From assembly GCF_000733295.1 (NCBI RefSeq), contig NZ_JPMI01000055.1, positions 49,129-113,128 of the forward strand: DNA of 64,000 bases, read 5' to 3'. Below the pieces are notes generated by a model. The model worked only from the letters and a program-made list of their open reading frames with translations, was not told the origin of the DNA and did no database searches. This stretch comes from Archangium violaceum Cb vi76. Lineage in GTDB: Bacteria > Myxococcota > Myxococcia > Myxococcales > Myxococcaceae. This document shows positions 33,731-42,308 of this stretch, piece by piece. The position numbers and the translations under genes are program-made. How positions within the stretch are numbered: the first letter of the stretch is position 1; each line of letters starts with the position of its first letter.

Positions 33731-34390
33731 TCAGGCGGGAGCGGAGCGGACCAGCAGCACCACCACGGTGAAGTGGAGCACCGCGCCGACGATGGTCAGC
33801 GCGTGGAACACCTCGTGGTAGCCGAACACCCCGGGCCGGGGGTTTGGCCGCTTCAAGGCGTATGCGAGCGCGCCCGCCGTGTAGGCCACCCCACCCGCGA
33901 GGATGAGCGCGAGCTGCGTCGCGCCGAGCGAGCGGTACGCCTCGCCCATATAGGGCACCAGCGTCCAGCCCACCCCGACGGCGAGCGCGGCCGTGATGAC
34001 TTTGGGTGCGTTCACCCAGAACAGTGACTGCAGCACCCCCAACAGCGCGCCGGCCCAGATGGCACGCAGCAGGCTGTTGCCCACCGCTTCCGGCAGGCCG
34101 ATGAGGGCCACGGGCGTATAGGTGCCCGCGATGAGGATGAAGATGGACGCATGGTCCATCCGCCGCATCCACGCCCGCGCCGGCACGGACCAGTTCACCC
34201 GGTGGTATGTCGCGCTCACCGCGAACAGGGTGATGAGGCTGACGGAGAACAGCGCCGCCCCCGTGGCGGCCCGCGCGCCGGGCGCCATGGAGACGAGAAC
34301 GAGCCCCGCCCCCAGTGCCACGGCGGCCGCGAACTGGTGCAGCACACCCCGCATCCGGGGCTTCTCGCCCACGGCCTCCGCGGCGCTCAT
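33731..34390 (-). CDS. HlyIII/PAQR-family membrane protein
   Basis: Integral membrane protein of 219 aa with about seven hydrophobic segments. The family motifs are all present: SATYHRVNW, HASIFILIAGTYTP, and FGYHEVFHALTIVG near the C-terminus, with the His residues that bind zinc in PAQR proteins. Called haemolysin III by history, but function in bacteria is not settled. Start placed at ATG 34390; the upstream in-frame ATG at 34468 would add a non-family extension. It is divergent from a TetR gene and may be its target. Confidence 0.9.
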   Translation of the reverse strand: MSAAEAVGEKPRMRGVLHQFAAAVALGAGLVLVSMAPGARAATGAALFSVSLITLFAVSATYHRVNWSVPARAWMRRMDHASIFILIAGTYTPVALIGLPEAVGNSLLRAIWAGALLGVLQSLFWVNAPKVITAALAVGVGWTLVPYMGEAYRSLGATQLALILAGGVAYTAGALAYALKRPNPRPGVFGYHEVFHALTIVGAVLHFTVVVLLVRSAPA

Positions 34391-34504
34391 GACCGCGCCC
34401 CGGCCTCGAAACCCACTGGAATCGTGAGGATCTTCAGCGGGCACGCGATGGCGAAGACAACGAAGCAAGCGGCGAGGTACACGAGGGCTCCCTCTTCCCC
34501 GGCG

Positions 34505-34553
34505 GGTTACCGCCGAGTAAGTTTCGGTTCGGTAACCTACCCAAGCGTAGGTT
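34505..34553. promoter_or_regulatory. inverted repeats, probable TetR operator
   Basis: Two overlapping perfect inverted repeats lie just before the TetR gene: GGTTACCG (34505-34512) with CGGTAACC (34530-34537), and AACCTAC (34534-34540) with GTAGGTT (34547-34553). The second stops ten bases before the TetR start. TetR-family repressors commonly bind such sites in their own divergent promoter regions. Confidence 0.6.
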
Positions 34554-34563
34554 CGAGGTCAAC

Positions 34564-35202
34564 GTGACCAGGAAAAAACGCCTCTCGGGTGCGGAGCGCC
34601 GGGCGCAGTTGATGGAGGTAGGACGGTCGGTCTTCGCCTCACACGGCTACGAGGCGGCCTCCATCGAGGAGATCGCGCAGAAGGCGGGGGTGTCCAAGCC
34701 CATCGTCTACGAACACTTCGGTGCGAAGGAGGGCCTGTACGCGGCCATCGTGGACCGGGAGATGGACAACCTGGTGGCGCGGGTGTCGGAGAGCATCGCG
34801 AAGGGCACCCCACGCGAGCGCTTCGAGGCCGCGGTGATGGCCTTCATGACGTACGTGAAGGAGGAACCGGCGGGCTTCGCCGTGCTCACGCGAGACTCGC
34901 CGAACGACGAGGCCCGGCGAGGATTGACGCGCGTCATCGACGATCTGGCCGAGCGCGTGGGAGACATCTTCCAGAGCGAGTTCGAGCGCGCGGGCTACAA
35001 CCCGAAGGTCGCGCCCATCTACGCCAACGCGCTCGTCGGGATGGTCACCCAGGTGGGGCAGTGGTGGGCGGCGGAGGGCCGCGCCTTCTCCATCGACCAC
35101 GTGGCACGGCAGGTGGCCGCGCTCGGGTGGATGGGGCTGAGACACCTGCCGAAGGACCCGGTCTCACCCGCCGCCCGGAGTGGAACGAAGCGGCGGGGCT
35201 GA
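34564..35202 (+). CDS. TetR/AcrR-family transcriptional regulator
   Basis: Repressor-type regulator of 212 aa. The N-terminal helix-turn-helix is textbook: FASHGYEAASIEEIAQKAGV then SKPIVYEHFGAKEGLYAAIV. The C-terminal domain (residues 70-190) would bind an unknown ligand and dimerise. It is divergent from the HlyIII-like gene, and perfect inverted repeats sit in between, so autoregulation and control of that gene are likely. Tail is basic (SGTKRRG). Confidence 0.95.
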   Translation: MTRKKRLSGAERRAQLMEVGRSVFASHGYEAASIEEIAQKAGVSKPIVYEHFGAKEGLYAAIVDREMDNLVARVSESIAKGTPRERFEAAVMAFMTYVKEEPAGFAVLTRDSPNDEARRGLTRVIDDLAERVGDIFQSEFERAGYNPKVAPIYANALVGMVTQVGQWWAAEGRAFSIDHVARQVAALGWMGLRHLPKDPVSPAARSGTKRRG

Positions 35203-37950
35203 TCAGTCCTCCATCGATTCACAGACCTCAGAGAATCGGGACAGACGTGCGTGGTCGGCGAGGTACATGCCGTCGTCCTGCATCCATGGACCCTTGAAGA
35301 TCCGCCCACTCCAGAAGCCCACCGCGTCGTTGATGCGCTCGTAGTCGATCGTGAAGACCTCCGAGCCCCAGGAGAGGGTGAACTCCAATGTGTTCTTCGA
35401 GGGCCTCTGGACATCGATGATGCGGTAGAAGGTGCTGTCCGGTCCGCCGACGAGGACGAACTGGGGCCGGATGCCGCGGCTCTCATCGTTGGCGAGCGAG
35501 ATCTCGACACCGAAGAACGACTCGCCCGAGCAGCCATGCACGTAGGTGTAGTTCTGCCCGTGCTTGCGGAGCAGATTCCAGTCGGTTGGGAAGCCCGCCA
35601 GGAGCTCGAGCCCCCTGATGGGCAGGTCTCTCCGCGAGGAGAGGAAGGCATCGAAAACCCAGCCGGTCTTCTTCCCCCAGGACACCTGTGTCCAGCGTCC
35701 CCGCGCCCCCTCCACCTCGACAGGCGAACCCCGCTTCCGCAGGACCGTGAGCTCGGTCATGAAGGGGATGGTCGCGACCAACGGAGCCTCCACCGAGGGA
35801 TCCGCCAGGAGGGGCACTCCCTGCTTCCGGTTGGTCCAGGTCCACAGCAGGGAGCGCAGGTCCCCGAGAGCCTCATCCTGGAAGAAACGCCGCGCGACGA
35901 GCGTCACGAACGGCTGGGGATACTCCTCGCCGTTGCTCGGATAGCGAAGCGAGAGATCCGCCCCCGCCTCGACCATCTGTCTGGCCAATCCGAGCTGCTC
36001 ATCGAACAGGGCAATCAGCAGGGGCGTCCACCCGTGGGTGTCACGAACGTCGAGCTGGGCCCCCTTGTCGACGAGGAGCCGGGCGACCGGCGGATTCTCC
36101 TTCACGGCGATCTGCAACGGCATGAGTCCGCTGGTGTTCTTCCGGTTGGGGTCGGCTCCCAGGTCGAGCAGGGTTTTCGCCACCTCCGGAGACATGCGCT
36201 CGCTCGCGAGGTGAAGCGCGGTCTTGTCTCCTGCCTCTACTACCGCGTTGACGTCGACGCCGGACTTCACGAAGAGCGCCGGAAGCGGTTTGCACTTCTC
36301 GTGCTGGCATTTGAGCGCCTGCCAGAGGGTCTGGATGTTGGGCCTGACCCCCTTGGCGAGCAGGAGCTCGACCAGTTCCAGGTTTTTGGCCTCCAGCGCC
36401 AGCGAGAGAGGCGTCTGCCCCCGAGAGTCGCTGACATCGGGAGGAGCGCCCGCATCGAGGAGCTGGGAAGAGAGTTCCGTACTGAACCGGGCAGCCGCAT
36501 GCAGCGCCGTGACACCACGAAGGTTGGCGAGCCGGACATCCGCCTTGTGCTTCAGGAGGACCTTCGCGACTTCGGGCTTCTCGCGTCCGAGCGCGGAGAG
36601 GAGCGGCGTCGAAGAGGATTTGTCCCGAGCATCCAGCTCGGCCCCCGCGGCGAGGAGCAACTCCGCGCTGGCTGGATCGACGGCCTCATGCAGGGGCGAG
36701 CGTCCCGGCTCGGCCAGGGTCCGCACACTGGCGCCGGCCTTCAGCAGTGCATCGACGATGGCCGTATGCCCTTCGCGGACGGCGTACGTCAGGGCCGTGT
36801 TGCCCTCGGAATCACGAATCTCGATACCGGGCCCGTTCGCGAGGAGCAACTGGACCATCTCGAGATGGCCATGGGCGCTCGCCGCGATCAGCGCGGTGCG
36901 GTTCTGCCTGCCGTCATCCCTGAGATTGGCCTTGACGCCCGCCGCGAGCAGCTGACGCACGGCCGGAAGATCGCCCTCGGCGGCGGCGGCGACGAACAGA
37001 TCGTAGAGCCCCTTCCGCTCGTTCTCATTCACCTCTCCGGGTGATGGCGGCAAGGCGCCCTTCTTCACGAGCAACAGGGCCATGGAGGCGTTATGAGCAC
37101 CCAGCACCCACCGCAGCAGCGTCCTGCCGTCTTCGCCCGGAGTGTTCGGGTCGATCCCCGCGGAGAGCAGCGCCTCGACCCGTGCGCGCTTGTCCTTCTT
37201 GACGAAGACGGACAGCTCGTACGCGGAGGAGAAGCCCATCTGCGCCTTGAGTTGCTCGATCTCCGGCCAGAGAGCCCCCAGCGCCTGCTCGTACCTCCAC
37301 GTCTCCCCTTTGGGGACAGCGATGGCCAGGGGTGACTCGCCAAAGGATGCCCCCACGAGCTTCAGCGGCATCTTCTGGATGGCCAGTGCCAGCCCGACCT
37401 CTTCATCGGCGACGAAGTCCGCCTTGCCCGCGAGGAGCAGCTTGAGCGCCGCGGCGGTGCTTTGCGCCGGAACACGCCGGGCCGAGGGGAGAGCCGACTC
37501 CACGGCGCGCAACGCGAGAGCCGTGCCCGCGACACGGCCGCGAACCTCGCCCAGGGCGCCCACGACAGCCTCGGGCCTGGCCACGAGCCGGTAGCGCATC
37601 AGGAGGTACGGAGACGTGAAGGCCACGAGCTTCTCGCGCTCCGGAGTCGGGGTGATGGAGTTGAGGGCGATGTGCACCTCGCCACTGGCCACCGCCTCGA
37701 CGGAGCCCTTGCCGAGCTCGCGCCGGGTGTCCACGAACACCACCGAGGCACCGAGGCGCCGGGCCAGGCGTTGAGCGATCTCCGCCTCGAGGCCGGTGGC
37801 GACTCCGTCCTTGAAGCCGTGCAGCGGCATGTACTCGCCCGAGAGCGCGACCCTGAGCACGTTGCCCTCCGTGCCCTGCTGAGCCGCAGCGATACCAGCG
37901 GTGCCCACGATGGCGAGCACGAGGAGATAGCGGAGATGGAGGGATTGCAT
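35203..37950 (-). CDS. solute-binding domain fused to ankyrin repeats and SH3-like domain
   Basis: Exported protein of 915 aa with an unusual architecture. A signal peptide (to about residue 23, GIAAAQQG) is followed by a family-3 periplasmic amino-acid-binding domain (about 30-245: GVATGLEAEIAQRLARRLG, EKLVAFTSPYLL, KADFVADEE). Then come about ten ankyrin repeats (about 255-660), with clear units such as NRTALIAASAHGHLEMVQLL and GNTALTYAVREGHTAIVDAL, and a region with EVEGARGRWTQVSWGKKTGW that reads like a bacterial SH3 domain. An unrecognised C-terminal domain ends the protein. Start at ATG 37950 gives a proper signal; upstream frame lies over the toxin remnant. Function unknown; ligand sensing linked to a protein-binding scaffold in the periplasm is a fair inference. 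Confidence 0.85.
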   Translation of the reverse strand: MQSLHLRYLLVLAIVGTAGIAAAQQGTEGNVLRVALSGEYMPLHGFKDGVATGLEAEIAQRLARRLGASVVFVDTRRELGKGSVEAVASGEVHIALNSITPTPEREKLVAFTSPYLLMRYRLVARPEAVVGALGEVRGRVAGTALALRAVESALPSARRVPAQSTAAALKLLLAGKADFVADEEVGLALAIQKMPLKLVGASFGESPLAIAVPKGETWRYEQALGALWPEIEQLKAQMGFSSAYELSVFVKKDKRARVEALLSAGIDPNTPGEDGRTLLRWVLGAHNASMALLLVKKGALPPSPGEVNENERKGLYDLFVAAAAEGDLPAVRQLLAAGVKANLRDDGRQNRTALIAASAHGHLEMVQLLLANGPGIEIRDSEGNTALTYAVREGHTAIVDALLKAGASVRTLAEPGRSPLHEAVDPASAELLLAAGAELDARDKSSSTPLLSALGREKPEVAKVLLKHKADVRLANLRGVTALHAAARFSTELSSQLLDAGAPPDVSDSRGQTPLSLALEAKNLELVELLLAKGVRPNIQTLWQALKCQHEKCKPLPALFVKSGVDVNAVVEAGDKTALHLASERMSPEVAKTLLDLGADPNRKNTSGLMPLQIAVKENPPVARLLVDKGAQLDVRDTHGWTPLLIALFDEQLGLARQMVEAGADLSLRYPSNGEEYPQPFVTLVARRFFQDEALGDLRSLLWTWTNRKQGVPLLADPSVEAPLVATIPFMTELTVLRKRGSPVEVEGARGRWTQVSWGKKTGWVFDAFLSSRRDLPIRGLELLAGFPTDWNLLRKHGQNYTYVHGCSGESFFGVEISLANDESRGIRPQFVLVGGPDSTFYRIIDVQRPSKNTLEFTLSWGSEVFTIDYERINDAVGFWSGRIFKGPWMQDDGMYLADHARLSRFSEVCESMED

Positions 37951-37986
37951 TGGGCACAAGTATACGCACCGGGGAGATCGCGTGCG

Positions 37987-38133
37987 ATGAGCCTGGATGA
38001 CCCGGCGAACATCGTCTACCTGCGAGACCACAAGGGGCCCCACCCCGAAGCGTATCACAGCGAAGTCTTCCAGCGATTGAATGAGGCGATGGAGGCTGTC
38101 GGCCTCAAGCCAGGTGCCGAGCGGAACTCGTGA
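37987..38133 (+). pseudogene. C-terminal remnant of an AHH-type nuclease toxin
   Basis: Forty-eight codons (start ATG 37987 is not a real start) whose product contains DDPANIVYLRDHKGPHPEAY followed by a short helix, matching my recollection of the C-terminal end of AHH / HNH-EndoVII toxin domains. The toxin's conserved AHH core, which should lie upstream, is missing: the DNA there is the start of the SBP-ankyrin gene on the other strand. It stops 73 bases before an Imm11-like gene, the expected toxin-immunity order. I read it as a toxin gene truncated by rearrangement. Confidence 0.6.
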
Positions 38134-38206
38134 GGGCGCTCAATGAGATTGCGGGGGAAGTCTGTACACCGGGCTCCGCACTCAACAAGCTCGCTACGAG
38201 GAAACC

Positions 38207-38791
38207 ATGACAGCGCAGATGAAGTATTACGAAATGCACGACAATAAATACATCCCAGGGCGCTGGCACCTGAGGATGCCTCTTCACGAAGATGCCGAGG
38301 ACGGGGAGGAATGGTTTGACATCTGGCGGTTCACCGAGGGGCGAGTCCTGGAAATCGAGAGGCCGATCCGATTGTCCGTGAAGCCAGCGGGCATTGCGCT
38401 CGAATACACGGAGTCCGTGGGGATTCCCGTCGTCCACCGACGGGTCGTCTCGCGCTTCGAACGTCTGGGATTCCAGAAGGAAGTGCAGTTCATCCCCGTG
38501 GACATAGAGGGACAAACGGAGCCCTGGTTCATCCTCAATGCCTTGCAGGTCATCCGGTGCATCGACGATGCCCGGAGTGAGGAGGTGTTTTATTGGCAGC
38601 CAGAGGACGGCCGCCCGGAAAAGTTGGGCGGATACAAGAACGTTCGCGGGCTGAAAGTGGACCCCACGAAGGTAGGGGACGCCCATATCTTCCGCCCCTG
38701 GGGCTGGAAGGTCGTCCTCGTCGTCTCCGAGTACGTCAAGCAGGCGATGGAGGCCGATGGTATTACTGGCATCAAGTTCATTGAGGCCTGA
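38207..38791 (+). CDS. Imm11/DUF1629-like immunity protein
   Basis: Protein of 194 aa similar to the DUF1629 / Imm11 family of immunity proteins for polymorphic toxins. Typical segments: KYYEMHDNKYIPGRWHL near the start, RRVVSRFERLGFQKEVQFIP, EPWFILNALQVIRCIDDARS, and near the C-terminus HIFRPWGWKVVLVVSEYVKQ. GAGGAA lies just before the ATG. Codon use is a little less GC-biased than neighbours. The adjacent toxin is only a stump, so this looks like an orphan immunity gene. Neutralises a toxin by direct binding, if the family rule holds. Confidence 0.75.
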   Translation: MTAQMKYYEMHDNKYIPGRWHLRMPLHEDAEDGEEWFDIWRFTEGRVLEIERPIRLSVKPAGIALEYTESVGIPVVHRRVVSRFERLGFQKEVQFIPVDIEGQTEPWFILNALQVIRCIDDARSEEVFYWQPEDGRPEKLGGYKNVRGLKVDPTKVGDAHIFRPWGWKVVLVVSEYVKQAMEADGITGIKFIEA

Positions 38792-38830
38792 ACAGCCAGC
38801 GCGCTCACGGACTGGAACACGGGCACGGGC

Positions 38831-38905
38831 ACCCTCACCCCGTCCCTCTCCCGGAGGGCGAGGGGTGATTGGCTCCACGGGTGATTGGTTCCGCGGAGTG
38901 GTTGC
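38831..38905. terminator. dispersed hairpin element with short tandem repeat
   Basis: Same family as the element at 13802: CCCTCACCCCG then CCCTCTCCC-GGA-GGGCGAGGG (38844-38864), one mismatch in the stem. It is followed directly by two copies of a 16-base unit, GGTGATTGG(C/T)TCC(A/G)CG. It lies between the convergent immunity and VWA genes and probably terminates both. Confidence 0.6.
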
Positions 38906-38919
38906 TCAGAAGTGATTCT

Positions 38920-41205
38920 TCACACGTACCCGAAGCGGCGGCGCAGGAACCACTCGGTCCCCAGCAGCCCCACCAGCGCCACCAGGTAGTACCAGCGATC
39001 CCACAGCGGCCGGTCCTTCGCCCGGCCTACTTCCACCACCGGCGGATCCAACAGCGGCACGTCGTCCGGCAACCCATCCATCGGCAGCCGGAACGCCTTG
39101 CCTCCCGTGTACTTCGCGATCTGCTCCATCAACTCCGGCCGCACCGATGCGTCCGACAGTTCCGGGCCCACCGCTCGCACCGCCACCGCGTCCTCGCCCT
39201 TCCCCAAATCCGTCTCGCCCTTCTTCGCCGTGGCCACCAGCTTGTACGGCCCCGGAGCCGGCGGCGCGAACTCCAGCCGCACCACTCCATCCGGGCCCGT
39301 CTGTCCCGTCTGCACCGCCACCGGCTTCTGCGAATCCACCGACACCAGCTCCACCCGCACCTGCGCGTCCTGCGCCGGCTGGTAGTCCGCCGTCCTCGAG
39401 GACACCACCACCCCCACCGCCTTGCCCGGCTCCACCGCGGGCGGATCCGCCGTCACGTTCAGCGTCGTCAGGTCCGGATCCCTCACCAGCCACCGCAACG
39501 CGTTGCTCCAGAACCGGTCATACGCCCGGCTCGGCGAGCCTCCCTTGTGCGCCGTGAACGCCCAGTACCAGCTCGCGTCCGTCGCCACCACCATCGACCG
39601 GCCCCGCCCGTAGTCCCACACCGCCACCAGCGGCGCGTTCTTCCCGTCCACCGTCATGAACGGATGGTCCAGCAGCACCGTCGCCCCATTCTTCGCCCGC
39701 GTCTGGTTCGCTCCCGGAATCGCCGGCAGCTCCGCCCACACCGTCTCCGTCCCCGCCCCTCCCGACGCCATCGCCGTCACCGGGTGACGCATTCCCTCCG
39801 GCGTCAGCCGCGCCTTGAAGGACTCCACGTTCGCCGGGCCCGCTCCCTCCACCGGCAGCGTCTCGTACAGCGTGGGCATGCTCGCTCGGCCCTCGCCCAA
39901 CACGCTGTCTCCTCCAATCATCACCAGCGCCCCGCCGTTGTGCACGTAGCGCTCCAGGTTGCGCTCGTACTGGGCAATCGACAGCGACGTGTCCGTGTAT
40001 CCAAAGTTCTGGAAGATGACGACGTCGAACGTGTCCAGCTTCGTGTCGAAGATCTCCTCCATCGGGAAGGGAATCAGCGACAGCTCGCGCTCCTGGCTCA
40101 CCACCCCAGGGTCGTCCGACATCGTCCGCAGGATGTAGAAGGACACCAGGTCCACGTTCGCGTCCTGCCGCAACAGCCCACGCAGGAAGCGCTCGTCCCA
40201 CGACGGCCGCCCCACCACCAGCAGCACGCGCACCCGGTCCCGAATCACCTTCAGCACGAACGAGCGCGTGTTGTTGTCCCCCACCGCCTCGTCCGGGTAC
40301 ACCGGCATGCTCACCGTGTACACGAAGCGCCCCGTCTGGTCCGGCGTGAAGGTGAAGCCCACCGGCTTCACGTCATCCGAGGACTCGAAGCGCACCGACT
40401 TGCTCGCCACCACCTTGCCTTCCTGCTTCAGCACCACCGGCACGTCCTGCCCCGAGAAGCCCCGGCCGTGCACCTCCACCTCCACCGTGATGGAGTTGCG
40501 CACGAAGGCGAAGTCGTCCACCTTCACCCGCTCCACCGACAGATCCTTCAGCGCCTCGCGCCCCACCAGGAAGGTGGACACCGGCACGTTCAGGTCCGCC
40601 AGCGCCGCTCGCGCCCGGCCCACCGCGCCTCCCGCCAGCTCCACGTTGTCCGCGCCGTCGCTCACCAGCAGCACGCCGCCCAGCTTCTTCGTCCCCTGCG
40701 CTCCCGCGCCCACCGAGCGCAGCGCCGACAACAGGTCCGACGTCCCCGCCCGCGCCGGCTCCTTCGCCAGCGCCTCGGCCGACGTGGGCGCCAGCTCCGG
40801 ATCGAAGCCGTACACCTCCACCGCGTACCGGTCCTGCAACCCCGCCAGCCCCGGCGCCGCCCTCTCCAGGAAGGCCGCCGCCTGCGCCGAGCGCGTCACG
40901 CCTCCCGGCTCCACCGGGAAGTTCATCGAGGCCGAGCGATCCACCAGCACCGCCAGCCGGTTCTTCATCCGCGCCACCTGCAGGTTGCGGATGCCGGGCT
41001 CCAGCAGGAAGAAGAGCGCCGCCAGCGCCGCGCCCACGCGCAGCGACCATAGGGCCCACCGCCGCGGCCGCGCCGGCTCCCGCCGCACGCCCCACGCCGC
41101 CAGCCCCACTCCGAGCGCCAGGCCCACGCCCAGCAGCACCAGCGCCCACACGGGCAGCGGCGAGAGGCTGACGAGCTTCCAGGCATTGAAAGGCGTGGTG
41201 TCCAT
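38920..41205 (-). CDS. membrane VWA-domain protein
   Basis: Large membrane protein of 761 aa. Two N-terminal membrane segments (about 16-38 and 50-68), a von Willebrand A domain with a MIDAS motif (AVLVDRSASMNF and LLVSDGADN), an Ig-like insertion, a Rossmann-type glutamine-amidotransferase-like domain (VRVLLVVGRPSWDERF ... GGALVMIGGDS) and a C-terminal membrane segment just before RRRFGYV. Proteins of this layout accompany MoxR ATPases and DUF58/DUF4159 proteins. The DUF4159 gene follows the same strand upstream, 21 bases away; the other members are not in the window. Exact role unknown. Confidence 0.87.
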   Translation of the reverse strand: MDTTPFNAWKLVSLSPLPVWALVLLGVGLALGVGLAAWGVRREPARPRRWALWSLRVGAALAALFFLLEPGIRNLQVARMKNRLAVLVDRSASMNFPVEPGGVTRSAQAAAFLERAAPGLAGLQDRYAVEVYGFDPELAPTSAEALAKEPARAGTSDLLSALRSVGAGAQGTKKLGGVLLVSDGADNVELAGGAVGRARAALADLNVPVSTFLVGREALKDLSVERVKVDDFAFVRNSITVEVEVHGRGFSGQDVPVVLKQEGKVVASKSVRFESSDDVKPVGFTFTPDQTGRFVYTVSMPVYPDEAVGDNNTRSFVLKVIRDRVRVLLVVGRPSWDERFLRGLLRQDANVDLVSFYILRTMSDDPGVVSQERELSLIPFPMEEIFDTKLDTFDVVIFQNFGYTDTSLSIAQYERNLERYVHNGGALVMIGGDSVLGEGRASMPTLYETLPVEGAGPANVESFKARLTPEGMRHPVTAMASGGAGTETVWAELPAIPGANQTRAKNGATVLLDHPFMTVDGKNAPLVAVWDYGRGRSMVVATDASWYWAFTAHKGGSPSRAYDRFWSNALRWLVRDPDLTTLNVTADPPAVEPGKAVGVVVSSRTADYQPAQDAQVRVELVSVDSQKPVAVQTGQTGPDGVVRLEFAPPAPGPYKLVATAKKGETDLGKGEDAVAVRAVGPELSDASVRPELMEQIAKYTGGKAFRLPMDGLPDDVPLLDPPVVEVGRAKDRPLWDRWYYLVALVGLLGTEWFLRRRFGYV

Positions 41206-41226
41206 GAATGAGTCGGGGGCCTCGTG

Positions 41227-41985
41227 TCAGCGGCGCTTGTTGAGGATGAGCTGCAGGTGGACGGCGTCGTCCTTGTAGTCCAGGCAGAGCGCGTACATGC
41301 AGAGGTTCACCCCCAGCCGCACGGCCAGCTCGCGCTGGGGCTCGCCGCCCGGGGAGACGTCGAATTCATAGTCTCCCGCCTCGCTGCGGTTCCAGGCCCC
41401 GGCCAGGTCGTTCTGCGAGTACATCACCGCCGCCCGCTTTCCGAGGTTGGCCGCCAGCAACTGTGGCTTGTTGAGCAACCGGCCCGGCGCCGAGTCCAGC
41501 AGGAAGAAGCTCTTGAAGACGACATGGCTGGAGGGCACCGGGGTGAGCGGGCTCTTGGGCAGCACCCGCGCCAGCTCGCGGCGGAAGCTGGCGTCGAAGC
41601 CCTCCCCGTCGCTGCCGTCATTGGCGTCCGCCAGGAGGAAGCCGCCAAACGTCAGGTAGCGCCGCAGGTTCTCCACCTCCGCCTCGCTGAAGGGCGGAAA
41701 TGCCCCATCCCCGCCCAGGTACAGGAAGGGGTATTCGAAGAGCTCCGGACTGGAGAGCTCGAAGGGCCGGGCATCCGGCAACACCTCCACCGAGGTGCGC
41801 CGCTGGAGCTCCCAGGTGATTCGTCGGAGCCCCGACAATCTCGTGTCCCACCGGCCACCATGCCGGGCCACGGCGGGGATGAAGCGGCTCTTCTCTCCGA
41901 AGGCGGACGCACGTCCGGACAGCAGCGGGACGAGCGCCGCGCTCCCGAGCAGGAGGGTACGACGGCTGAGGGGGCGCACGGGCAT
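41227..41985 (-). CDS. DUF4159 protein with Tat signal
   Basis: Exported 252-aa protein. A Tat signal (LSRRTLLLGSAALVPLL) is followed by a DUF4159 domain: PFLYLGGDGAFPPFSEAEVE, YLTFGGFLLADANDGSDGEG and FRRELARVLP. The domain resembles a class I amidotransferase-like fold without catalytic residues. It is the first gene of a pair with the VWA membrane protein, which contains a similar domain, and the two probably work in one envelope complex. Confidence 0.88.
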   Translation of the reverse strand: MPVRPLSRRTLLLGSAALVPLLSGRASAFGEKSRFIPAVARHGGRWDTRLSGLRRITWELQRRTSVEVLPDARPFELSSPELFEYPFLYLGGDGAFPPFSEAEVENLRRYLTFGGFLLADANDGSDGEGFDASFRRELARVLPKSPLTPVPSSHVVFKSFFLLDSAPGRLLNKPQLLAANLGKRAAVMYSQNDLAGAWNRSEAGDYEFDVSPGGEPQRELAVRLGVNLCMYALCLDYKDDAVHLQLILNKRR

Positions 41986-42041
41986 AGGGGGTTCTATATA
42001 CCGTCGACGCGCCCTTGCATTCCCCGCTATAGAGTTCCCCC

Positions 42042-42299
42042 ATGGCGAAAGGCGGACAGACGCCGAATCCTGCTTCCCCCCGGATGCAGGCGGCGTGGAA
42101 GCTCAAGGACTCGGGGGACGTGCTCTCCGCCCGGCGTGAGGCCGAGCGCATCCTGGCGGACAACCCCACCCCGGAGGACAAGGCGCAGGCCGAGGAGCTG
42201 CTGCGCCGTGCCTCCACCCCTCCCGCGCTCTACGGCTTCGCCATCCTGGCCGCCGTCCTCCTCGTGCTGCTCGTGGTGCTCGCCGCCACGCGCTACTAG
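42042..42299 (+). CDS. small membrane-anchored protein
   Basis: Protein of 85 aa: a helical N-terminal part that looks like one TPR-type hairpin (WKLKDSGDVLSARREAERIL ... EDKAQAEELLRRA) and a single C-terminal membrane segment (ALYGFAILAAVLLVLLVVL). Divergent from the DUF4159 gene; nine bases before the next gene. Function unknown. Confidence 0.8.
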   Translation: MAKGGQTPNPASPRMQAAWKLKDSGDVLSARREAERILADNPTPEDKAQAEELLRRASTPPALYGFAILAAVLLVLLVVLAATRY

Positions 42300-42308
42300 G
42301 ACACCGTC

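Noticed and set aside
38869..41052. A 727-codon plus-strand frame opposite the VWA protein
   Set aside because: Composition is Arg/His/Pro-rich shadow translation; the minus frame has a MIDAS motif and membrane segments.
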